Source: Fidelibacterota bacterium (GTDB lineage Bacteria; Fidelibacterota; UBA8477; JABMPR01). From it: 64,000 nt of DNA. Numbering within the stretch: the first letter of the stretch is position 1; the number at the start of each line of letters is the position of its first letter. Below, piece after piece: positions 19,109 to 26,911 of the stretch. Under the pieces are notes generated by a model. It searched no databases and was not told the origin of the DNA. It saw only the letters and a program-made list of their open reading frames with translations. A program made the translations under genes and the position numbers. Where the stretch lies: positions 1 to 64,000 of the forward strand of contig JAIPJF010000007.1 of NCBI GenBank assembly GCA_021734325.1, written 5' to 3'.

Positions 19109-20109
19109 GGACATTTCTTTTTAAGCACAAAGCACGCAGAAAAGGCGTAGCCTCAATTGGGTTTGTATATCTGACCGCCATTATCCTGTTTTTAATTTTA
19201 AACCAGCCACTTTTTGCATCAAGACTGGGTGGCTTTAGCGGAACCGCTTCACGCTTTACTGCTGATCCGATTGCAGCAGGAACGGGAGGGATCACTTTAT
19301 TTCACAGTACCTCAACAAACAGCTATACTCAAAATCCGTCCTCGCTTTCACTTGGTAGTGACCGCCGATTTGATGCCGGTATGGTGCGTCTGTCGCTTGA
19401 CCGATTCATATATACGATGAGCAGCAGTTTCCCCTTGCCCCCAACGGCCCATTTGGCCATTGGTCTAATTGCTGCAGGAACAAATAATATCCAGGCCAGG
19501 GATTCACGGGGATATTATGCTGGGGAATTGAATGATACAGAGATGAGTTATCTGGTCTCATTTTCCAACCGCTTTTCTGAAAAATTGTCCTTTGGTCTTG
19601 CTTTAAAGTATTTAGCCAAGGAGATGATTTCTGAGGAAGACTGGTTTGATCTCAAGGGAACTGGATTTGGAGCCGGAATTGGAATGTCGTTCAGTCCCGT
19701 GGAGGGAAGTACCTTTGCTTTGGCTCTAAAGGATTGGAACAGTAGCTATACCTGGAAGACTCAGGAACAGAACCTCTATGAGCAGGGTAGCAATTATCAG
19801 GACCAATTTCCCATGAGTATATCCTGGGGCTGGTTACAGGATCTTCCTTCCTTCACCCTTGCCTTTGAGCATGACTATTATTTTATTGGAGAAAATATCT
19901 TCAGGACGGCTATCATGTGGAATGGAATCAAAAATTTGCACGTAAATGCAGGACTTAGTTATGAAGATGATACTTTTTTCTCTGGTGCCAGCGCCCGTTA
20001 TAGGTTTGGTCTGAAGCAACGTTACCCCATGCATCTGGATCTGGGACTGCGTTCTGGCGTTAGCGGAGAAGGTCTGCGAAACTATATTGGTTGGGGGTTA
20101 ACATTCTAA
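19105..20109 (+). CDS. PorV-like / UPF0164-type outer-membrane barrel
   Basis: About 334 residues from TTG 19105, which overlaps the preceding stop (TTGA); a GTG at 19081 is possible. A hydrophobic segment (LTAIILFLILNQPLFA) serves as signal sequence. The mature start (FTADPIAAGTGGITLFHS...YTQNPSSLS) matches the PorV/PorQ/FadL-like pattern in which a small-residue stretch is followed by an N-P pair. The remainder alternates polar and hydrophobic residues in strands and ends in a strand with terminal Phe (GWGLTF), the usual outer-membrane barrel signal. In T9SS, PorV shuttles substrates from SprA to the attachment complex. Which partner this copy serves is unknown. Confidence 0.72.
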   Translation: MRTFLFKHKARRKGVASIGFVYLTAIILFLILNQPLFASRLGGFSGTASRFTADPIAAGTGGITLFHSTSTNSYTQNPSSLSLGSDRRFDAGMVRLSLDRFIYTMSSSFPLPPTAHLAIGLIAAGTNNIQARDSRGYYAGELNDTEMSYLVSFSNRFSEKLSFGLALKYLAKEMISEEDWFDLKGTGFGAGIGMSFSPVEGSTFALALKDWNSSYTWKTQEQNLYEQGSNYQDQFPMSISWGWLQDLPSFTLAFEHDYYFIGENIFRTAIMWNGIKNLHVNAGLSYEDDTFFSGASARYRFGLKQRYPMHLDLGLRSGVSGEGLRNYIGWGLTF

Positions 20110-20939
20110 TGCTGAAAAGAATATTCATCATATTAAGTATTTCTGGAATGATCATGGGGCAAAGCAGTTTTGATATATTAAACACGCCCACTGATTCAAG
20201 GGACGCTGCTCTGGGAATCAGTTTGAACCCAACCGTGAAAGCAACTCGGATACTCACAGATCCAGAGCATCGGCTCACCTTCAACGTCTGGAATTGGGTC
20301 GCGGATATTCAGGGCATCTATATCGGCCTGGGCATGCAAAACACCCATCTGAGTCTACAGGCCCTCCACAGTGGAGAACTTGAATATCGGGATGAGGTGC
20401 CAACCGTTGATCCCCTCAGCACTTTTGAATACGCCTTGTTTAATATTGGTGTTTCCCACGCCCGCCAATGGAATAACATCTATCTGGGACTCGGTGGGGA
20501 GATAATCTATGAACGGACCCTTAATGCATCATCAACGGGATTATCCATGAATGTGGACGCAGCATATGACCTGAATGAAAGGCTTTTGCTGAGCGGTGGA
20601 CTTCGTCACTGGGGAATCAGCGGCAAGCTGGATGAAGAAAACACAACTTTACCGGCTGAAGCCTGGATAGGTTTGGATGCTGGCATGAGTAAATTCAGTA
20701 TTTTTACGGAAATCAATAGTGGCTCATTTCCCCTGGCAGTGGGTATGAGCTACCCAATTCTTGAGGGCTTTGAGCTCAGTGCCGGTACCCAGCTTGAATT
20801 CTCAGATCCTCAAATAAAAATTCATCCCTCTACTGGTTTCAGGCTCGCATTAACAAACTTTGAACTGGGCTACACCATTTACCAACTGGATCATAATTTA
20901 GGACCACGTCATTATTTTAGCTTATATTGGGCTTACTAA
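20109..20939 (+). CDS. PorV/PorQ-like outer-membrane barrel
   Basis: 276 residues. ATG at 20109 overlaps the previous stop by one base (TAATG). Signal peptide MLKRIFIILSISGMIMG followed by Gln. The start FDILNTPTDSRDAALG resembles the PorV/PorQ N-terminal hairpin (FLxxPxxARxxALGG). Strand-rich sequence ends in an aromatic residue (FSLYWAY), typical of outer-membrane barrels. Length is slightly below that of known PorQ (around 330 residues), so PorQ itself is a guess. Last gene of the tightly overlapping block; the aminotransferase starts 14 bases later. Confidence 0.68.
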   Translation: MLKRIFIILSISGMIMGQSSFDILNTPTDSRDAALGISLNPTVKATRILTDPEHRLTFNVWNWVADIQGIYIGLGMQNTHLSLQALHSGELEYRDEVPTVDPLSTFEYALFNIGVSHARQWNNIYLGLGGEIIYERTLNASSTGLSMNVDAAYDLNERLLLSGGLRHWGISGKLDEENTTLPAEAWIGLDAGMSKFSIFTEINSGSFPLAVGMSYPILEGFELSAGTQLEFSDPQIKIHPSTGFRLALTNFELGYTIYQLDHNLGPRHYFSLYWAY

Positions 20940-20953
20940 TCAGAGAGTGGGAC

Positions 20954-22249
20954 ATGAATAAGCAATCCATTATCGAAAATTTCTCAGAGCATGTTTCTGC
21001 TGGTAAAGCGTCTTTCTATAAAAAATATGGAATGGATTTTGTTATGGGCCGCCGCGAGGGACCCTGGATGTATGATATTGCTGGTAAAAAACGGCTATTT
21101 AATTGTCATGCCAACGGGGGTGTGTTCAATCTTGGCCATCGGCATCCAGAAATAATTGAGACGCTGAAATCTGCGCTTGATGAACTGGACATTGGGAATC
21201 ACCATCTGATGAGCCAGGAGCGGGCAAATCTGGCCAAACAACTGACGGATTCCATGCCAGGAGATTTGAATGTCTGCATTTTTGGTGTGGGTGGGGGTGA
21301 GGCAGTTGATCTTGCACTGAAAGTGGCCCTGGGTCATACAGGCCGAAGCAAAATAATTTCAGCTAATGGTGGATATCATGGCCACACCGGATTGGCACTC
21401 ACCGTAGGTGATGCGCAATACAGAGAGCCCTTTGGCGTGGGCGCGGGAGATATGGTCCAAATCCCCTTCAATGATATCCAGGCGCTGGAAACTGCCCTGG
21501 ATGAAAATGTGGCAGCAGTGATCCTGGAGACGATTCCGGCAACTCTCGGTATGCCAATTCCTGAATCTGGATATCTGGAGCAGGTGAGGTCCCTGTGCGA
21601 TCGAAATGGAACACTGCTCATCATGGATGAGGTTCAGAGCGGGTTGGGGCGGACAGGAAAATTATGGGCCTTTGAACATGCCGATATCGTGCCTGATATG
21701 GTCATAATCGGTAAAGGACTTTCCGGCGGTATTTATCCCATTTCTGCGACCATTATTCGCGATCCTCTTGATCAAATCTTCAAGGAGAATCCCTTTATTC
21801 ATATTTCCACTTTCGGTGGGGCTGAATTAGGCTGCCGTGTGGGACAGAAAGTCATCAGCCTGACTTCAGAGCCTGCATTTCTGAAAAGGGTTCAGATCGC
21901 AGGAGAAAAAATTCGTCGTGGGCTGGAGGATCTGCGCACGAAATATCCAAAATTCCTTACTGGGATACGGCAATCGGGACTGATGATCGGGCTGGAACTG
22001 CGTGATGAGAATGCAGGTCCTGCACTGACCAAAGCAGCTTTTGACAATGATCTGCTTATGATCTACGCCAATAATGACAAATCCATCTGCCAACTCATCC
22101 CTCCTCTGACCATCACTGATGATGAGATCGAATGGGTGTTAGAACATTTGGGCAAGGCCTTGAACGCTGCCCGGAAATTAAGAGGAGCCCTGTTGGCAAA
22201 AGAAAAGGTGGATAACTTTTTTAAACGGTTTTCAAAGCATGCGACTTGA
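20954..22249 (+). CDS. Class-III PLP-dependent aminotransferase-fold enzyme
   Basis: 431 residues, cytosolic. ATG at 20954 follows GAGAGTGG. Class-III marks: phosphate-binding GGGEAVDLALK, GGYHGH, the aspartate motif MDEVQSGLGRTGK, and the PLP lysine in IIGKGLSGG. Relatives include acetylornithine, ornithine and 4-aminobutyrate aminotransferases and also the phospho-lyases that act on phosphoethanolamine. The substrate cannot be read from sequence. It is followed by a kinase-like gene (78-base gap) and a secernin-type amidase gene, which suggests a small pathway. It may also share the upstream secretion transcript, being 14 bases after it. Confidence 0.85.
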   Translation: MNKQSIIENFSEHVSAGKASFYKKYGMDFVMGRREGPWMYDIAGKKRLFNCHANGGVFNLGHRHPEIIETLKSALDELDIGNHHLMSQERANLAKQLTDSMPGDLNVCIFGVGGGEAVDLALKVALGHTGRSKIISANGGYHGHTGLALTVGDAQYREPFGVGAGDMVQIPFNDIQALETALDENVAAVILETIPATLGMPIPESGYLEQVRSLCDRNGTLLIMDEVQSGLGRTGKLWAFEHADIVPDMVIIGKGLSGGIYPISATIIRDPLDQIFKENPFIHISTFGGAELGCRVGQKVISLTSEPAFLKRVQIAGEKIRRGLEDLRTKYPKFLTGIRQSGLMIGLELRDENAGPALTKAAFDNDLLMIYANNDKSICQLIPPLTITDDEIEWVLEHLGKALNAARKLRGALLAKEKVDNFFKRFSKHAT

Positions 22250-22327
22250 AATAATGAATTTTACAAAAGTCATCGCAGGCCAACATTGGACCGAGATCGC
22301 CACCCCTCTAACCTGGAATAATAATTA

Positions 22328-23242
22328 ATGAGTCTTTCCAGAGAGCGTCTTCAGGAATTTGAATCTGGCCTGGATCCCCTCGATCCGATGTCCTCCCGGA
22401 TACCTTGCCAGATATTAGGATATGGTGAAATATCCACCGTTTTAATGATCGATAATGATCCCGCACAGGCTGCTAAGCGAATGCCGCTTTTTTCCACAAT
22501 TAAAGCAGCCGAAGTATATGTTAAACATTATGGGACGTACTGCGACCGACTCAGGGAAGCTGGTTTGAATGTTCCAGTTGACACGACCATGTTAGTCAAT
22601 GGCAAAGGTTCTCTGTCCGTCTTGTATATTCTCCAGCAACAGCTGCCGCCTGAACGCTTTTGCCATAAACTTATCCATACGGAATCACCGGATTACCTGA
22701 GGGAAATGGTAGAGCGCATAAGTGGCGAAATAGAAAAGGTTTGGAACTTCAACACACAAAACGAACCGCAGCTAAAACTTGCCATCGATGGTCAATTATC
22801 AAACTGGGTCCTGCTGGAATCAGGTGAGCTCTATTTCATTGATACCAGTACACCGCTTATGCATGAGGAGGGAGTGGAGGTTCTTGATCCTGAACTGCTC
22901 CTCCAGAGCGCACCCTCTTTTTTGCGTTGGCTTATTCGCTGGCAGTTCCTCGATGACGTAATGAGTCGCTATTATGATCGACGTCTCGTCTATACGGATC
23001 TCATTGCCAATCTTTTCAAGGAGCAGGCAGCACAGCTGGTTGATCCCTGGATCGCAATCATTAATTCACAATGCGTTGATCTTATGGAACCCCTGGATCG
23101 AGATCAGATCGAATCCTATTACAGGGAAGACAAACTTATCTGGCGCCTGTTCCTGGGATTAAGGCGTCTGGACCGCTTTATCAAGACAAGACTCCTGAGG
23201 CAGCGATACGAATTTGTATTGCCTGGAAAAATTAAACGATGA
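22328..23242 (+). CDS. Protein-kinase-like fold protein (DUF6206-like)
   Basis: 304 residues, no signal peptide. I read it as a small-molecule kinase of the protein-kinase-like superfamily: an N-lobe stretch VLMIDNDPAQAAKRMPLF with a candidate ATP lysine, a catalytic-loop-like IDGQLSNWVL (Asp and Asn spaced as in phosphotransferases), and a metal-binding-like LYFIDTSTPLM. From memory it resembles DUF6206, but I cannot check this. The C-terminus is helical and basic (RLDRFIKTRLLRQRYEF). It lies between an aminotransferase and a secernin-type hydrolase, 15 bases before the latter. The substrate is unknown. Confidence 0.55.
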   Translation: MSLSRERLQEFESGLDPLDPMSSRIPCQILGYGEISTVLMIDNDPAQAAKRMPLFSTIKAAEVYVKHYGTYCDRLREAGLNVPVDTTMLVNGKGSLSVLYILQQQLPPERFCHKLIHTESPDYLREMVERISGEIEKVWNFNTQNEPQLKLAIDGQLSNWVLLESGELYFIDTSTPLMHEEGVEVLDPELLLQSAPSFLRWLIRWQFLDDVMSRYYDRRLVYTDLIANLFKEQAAQLVDPWIAIINSQCVDLMEPLDRDQIESYYREDKLIWRLFLGLRRLDRFIKTRLLRQRYEFVLPGKIKR

Positions 23243-23257
23243 AAGAAAGCAATTTTT

Positions 23258-24580
23258 ATGTGTGATACTTTTGTAGCATTACCGTCGGTAACCCAGGATG
23301 GCAGTATGATCTTTGGGAAGAATAGCGACCGGGAACCATCTGAGGTACAACTCTTTGAGTATTACCCGGAATGCCGTCATGATCCGCATGAGATGGTCGA
23401 TTGTACCTATATCAGTATTCCCCAGGTGGAAGAGACCAATGCAGTTCTCCTGAGCAGACCCTTCTGGATGTGGGGAGCAGAGATCGGTTCCAACTCCAAA
23501 GGTGTCGTCATTGGAAATGAAGCGGTCTGGACAAAAATGCCCCTGAATAAAGAGGGTGGTCTGACCGGAATGGACCTGGTCCGTTTGGCTCTGGAACGTC
23601 GCAGTACGGCACATGGAGCCCTGGAGACCATTACGGAATTAATAGCCAAGTATGGCCAGGGTGGCAATGGGGGCTATCGCAACAAGGCCTTTTATTACCA
23701 TAACAGCTTTCTCATCGCTGATCCCTCTGAAGCCTGGGTCCTGGAGACAGCTGGAAATTTGTGGGCAGCCAAAAAAGTGGAAGACTACTATGCCATCAGC
23801 AATGGTCTTACCATTGAATCAGATTTTGACCTCATGCATGAAGACTTGATCTATCATGCCCTTGAAAAAGGGTGGATCAAGAAAAAAGCAGATTTCAATT
23901 TTGCCCAATGCTATTCGGATAAGTTTTATACGACTTTTTCAGCCTGCAAGGTGAGGCAGGGAAGGTCTCAGGAACTGCTGCGCCAGAAAAGCTATAAACT
24001 GACTGATGCCTTTGCACATTTACGCGATCATGGTGAGGCTGATTATCGACCGGATACTCATTTCCTCATGAACCGGGTATGTGCCCATGCAGGAGCCAGC
24101 CCTGCCCGACAGGCGGCCCAAACAACAGCATCCTTGGTGGCTCATTTGACACCGTCAGAAAACACCTTCTGGGTAACGGCTTCGGCGAGCCCATGCACCT
24201 CTGTATTCAAACCTGTCTGGTTTGGTCCAGATCCCTTACCTACTTCATTCATGGGTGAGGACATTGGTGATTTTGATGATGATATCTTCTGGTGGCACCA
24301 CGAGGAGCTCCATCGTCAGATAATACGTGATTTTCAAAACCGCCATGATCTTGTCCGCAAGGAATTTGATGCTTTGGAAAATCGTTGGCTGGGAAAAGTG
24401 AAGAATATCAAAGAAAGTGAACAGGCCGACCTTACAGCAGAAGCATTTAACCTTGAAAGAGAAACGGCTGATGCCCTGATCGCCATGATGGAATCTGAGG
24501 CCATTATTAAACGTCCCCGCTTTCCCTATCGAGGATTCTGGGATCAACAGAATGACCTGGTCAAAATGAATTTGAAATAG
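23258..24580 (+). CDS. Secernin / C69-family Ntn hydrolase
   Basis: 440 residues. The N-terminus MCDTFVALPSVTQDGSMIFG plus KNSDREPSE is the secernin and C69 dipeptidase hallmark; removal of Met exposes Cys2 as the nucleophile. Further conserved parts are GNEAVWTK, GMDLVRLALER, the GNGGYRNKAFYYHNSFLIAD stretch and WVLETAG. Members cleave amide bonds in small peptides or acyl-amines; the substrate here is unknown. There is no signal peptide, so it should act in the cytosol. Last gene of a three-gene group with an aminotransferase and a kinase-like protein. A 113-base gap with no clear terminator follows. Confidence 0.9.
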   Translation: MCDTFVALPSVTQDGSMIFGKNSDREPSEVQLFEYYPECRHDPHEMVDCTYISIPQVEETNAVLLSRPFWMWGAEIGSNSKGVVIGNEAVWTKMPLNKEGGLTGMDLVRLALERRSTAHGALETITELIAKYGQGGNGGYRNKAFYYHNSFLIADPSEAWVLETAGNLWAAKKVEDYYAISNGLTIESDFDLMHEDLIYHALEKGWIKKKADFNFAQCYSDKFYTTFSACKVRQGRSQELLRQKSYKLTDAFAHLRDHGEADYRPDTHFLMNRVCAHAGASPARQAAQTTASLVAHLTPSENTFWVTASASPCTSVFKPVWFGPDPLPTSFMGEDIGDFDDDIFWWHHEELHRQIIRDFQNRHDLVRKEFDALENRWLGKVKNIKESEQADLTAEAFNLERETADALIAMMESEAIIKRPRFPYRGFWDQQNDLVKMNLK

Positions 24581-24693
24581 ACTGTTCTTCGAAAATCTTC
24601 AATCCCCTATATCCAAACTTCACGCTGTTTCCCTAGCGACTGAACTCTGCTTCAATAGAATTTAATGAGGCTCTTGTTTTTCCTTCCACCAGG

Positions 24694-26898
24694 ATGACCG
24701 AATGTTATCTTTGCCAAATGCGGCTACTCAAAAATGCGCCAATTTTAGTTCTTCTTATTGTCCTCATAAATCCGGTTCAAGCCCAATTACACAAGGTGGC
24801 TGTAGACGATTATGACAACTATACTATCGTCGGTGAACTCGGTCTGACTGTGACCAATTTTGGAATTCTTGGCGAAGGCTGGAACAATCCTGATCAACCT
24901 TCTGCCCGCTACAAACAATACGGGACTGAGCGGGAAATGGTCGAACTCATGAGTTATGGCGGTCTGTGGATCGGTGGTGTCCCTGTCGTTGACGGAGTAG
25001 ACCAGCTTGCCCGAGTCTCCACGGCCATTATTGATAATGCTTTTGACTATGGTGAAGAAGGATTCGAGTTCAGTACATCCTCCTCAGCTGGGGATACCAT
25101 TCACACCAGATCGACCATTTCCTCTGCCGGCACCTCCTCTCTGGCCAGTTATTTTTCCCTGGATGCAGTCAGTCAACAAGACCTCCTGGCGGATTTTAAC
25201 GATTACTCTCTGAATGTCTACAGGCATGAACCGCTGGGAATCGAGGTCCACCTCGAATCCTACGCTTGGAGTCATTCCTTTATGGAATCCTTTGTGATTC
25301 TGGACTATACCATCACAAACAAGAGTAATCTGGCCGATACGTCTGGAGGCGGTTGGGACATCAAGAATCTATTTGCCGGAATCTGGGCCGATGCCTCAGT
25401 CAATAACATGAATTACAAAAGCCGCTGGGAGCCAGGCTCCGGCTTTAGCTGGTACGATAACATTAACGCCTTTGAGCGTTCCAGCAATGCCAATGGCTAC
25501 CCAAGAAATATAGGCTATCAATATGATTACGACGGGGATGATGGATGGTCCAGAGCCTACTTCGGTGTCATGGCCCTTCATGGTCCAAACCGCAGATCCA
25601 AATATGATACAGATCCAAATGGTGACTGGTTTACCTATTATAATCAATGGAAATGGGGAGGGGAGGATCATCCGGCCATCGCGCAGTTTAACATGCCCCA
25701 ATCAGATACGGCCAGATATTCAAAGCTTTCCTCATCCCCCTTTTATGATCGAACCTTTATTCAGGACTATGAGAGCGAGCCCTGGCTGAATGATCCAGAT
25801 TCCTGGATGATGCTGGTTTCTGCTGGACCATTTGGAAGCCAGTCAAGCGGCGGCGATTTTATTCTCCCTGTTAGTGGCTCGATCAAGGTGGTATTTGCCA
25901 TACTGGGTGCCCCCTGGTCCCACCAGGGATCCACCAACGACTCTCCCAGAAGACAGGACCTCCTGAAGAACGCCGATTGGGCCCAAAAGGCATTTAATGG
26001 TGAGGATGTAAACGGAAATTCTGTCCTCGATCCCGGTGAGGATCTGGATCAGAATGGGATCCTGGATCGCTACATTGTCCCGGAGCCACCACCCTCGCCT
26101 GACATGGCCCTGATCGCCGAGGATCAGAAGGTAACACTATACTGGAACAACAGACCGGAATTCACCCTCGATCCTGTATCCCGTAAACATGATTTTGCCG
26201 GATATCGGATATATGGGAGCGCCAAGACCAGCGGTAATACAGAACAATATACCCTCCTGACAGACTTCGATCTTATCGGAGATGAAATTGGGTATGATAC
26301 AGGTTTTGATCTGGTCCGCATTACCGATGAGACAGGAGCTCAGGACTCTGTCAATATTCAAGGCCGTTATTATCACTATCGTTGGGTCAACGAAGGGGTC
26401 AAGAATGGTTGGCCAGCGAAAACAACGTATTCCATCACAGCTTATGATAGTGGTGACAAAAACACAGGTCTTGAAAGTCTGGAAAGCTCTCGAAATGAAA
26501 ACCGCAGAAGTGTCATACCCGGTACTCCGCCCACGGATGAAATGATCTTAAGACCAGCCTCGGTCTATCCGAATCCATATCGGGTTCAGGCCAAATGGGA
26601 TGGGACAGGTCAACGCAACCGTTTGATCTGGTTTCGCAATCTTCCCAGTTCCGCCATTGTAAGAATTTACACTCTTGGTGGAGACCTGATCGAAGAATTG
26701 GACCATGAGGCGGACACTTACCAGGGAGGCGATATATCCATTCTTCCAGAAGGTAATACCGTATTCTCAGGCGGAGAACACGCCTGGGACCTCATTAGCA
26801 AATATGATGAACCCATTGCTACCGGTATGTATGTTTTTACAGTTGAGAATTTGGAAAATAATGAAGTTCAAGTCGGTAAATTTTTAGTGATTAAATAA
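24694..26898 (+). CDS. Large secreted protein with FN3-like region and C-terminal sorting-type domain
   Basis: 734 residues. Start taken at ATG 24694 (AGG directly upstream); an ATG at 24718 just before the hydrophobic core is also possible. Signal peptide core ILVLLIVLINPVQA, next residue Gln. Residues about 30-430 are a beta-rich region I do not recognise. Around residues 435-462 are two acidic repeats (DVNGNSVLDPGEDLDQNGIL) like EF-hand or dockerin calcium loops. An FN3-like domain follows (AGYRIYGS...YHYRWV), then a C-terminal domain with VYPNPYRVQ, VRIYTLGGDLIEEL and GMYVFTVEN, a T9SS/FlgD-like fold. The next gene, for a secreted cytochrome, begins 13 bases after the stop. Confidence 0.72.
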   Translation: MTECYLCQMRLLKNAPILVLLIVLINPVQAQLHKVAVDDYDNYTIVGELGLTVTNFGILGEGWNNPDQPSARYKQYGTEREMVELMSYGGLWIGGVPVVDGVDQLARVSTAIIDNAFDYGEEGFEFSTSSSAGDTIHTRSTISSAGTSSLASYFSLDAVSQQDLLADFNDYSLNVYRHEPLGIEVHLESYAWSHSFMESFVILDYTITNKSNLADTSGGGWDIKNLFAGIWADASVNNMNYKSRWEPGSGFSWYDNINAFERSSNANGYPRNIGYQYDYDGDDGWSRAYFGVMALHGPNRRSKYDTDPNGDWFTYYNQWKWGGEDHPAIAQFNMPQSDTARYSKLSSSPFYDRTFIQDYESEPWLNDPDSWMMLVSAGPFGSQSSGGDFILPVSGSIKVVFAILGAPWSHQGSTNDSPRRQDLLKNADWAQKAFNGEDVNGNSVLDPGEDLDQNGILDRYIVPEPPPSPDMALIAEDQKVTLYWNNRPEFTLDPVSRKHDFAGYRIYGSAKTSGNTEQYTLLTDFDLIGDEIGYDTGFDLVRITDETGAQDSVNIQGRYYHYRWVNEGVKNGWPAKTTYSITAYDSGDKNTGLESLESSRNENRRSVIPGTPPTDEMILRPASVYPNPYRVQAKWDGTGQRNRLIWFRNLPSSAIVRIYTLGGDLIEELDHEADTYQGGDISILPEGNTVFSGGEHAWDLISKYDEPIATGMYVFTVENLENNEVQVGKFLVIK

Positions 26899-26911
26899 GA
26901 AGGAGAAGCAC

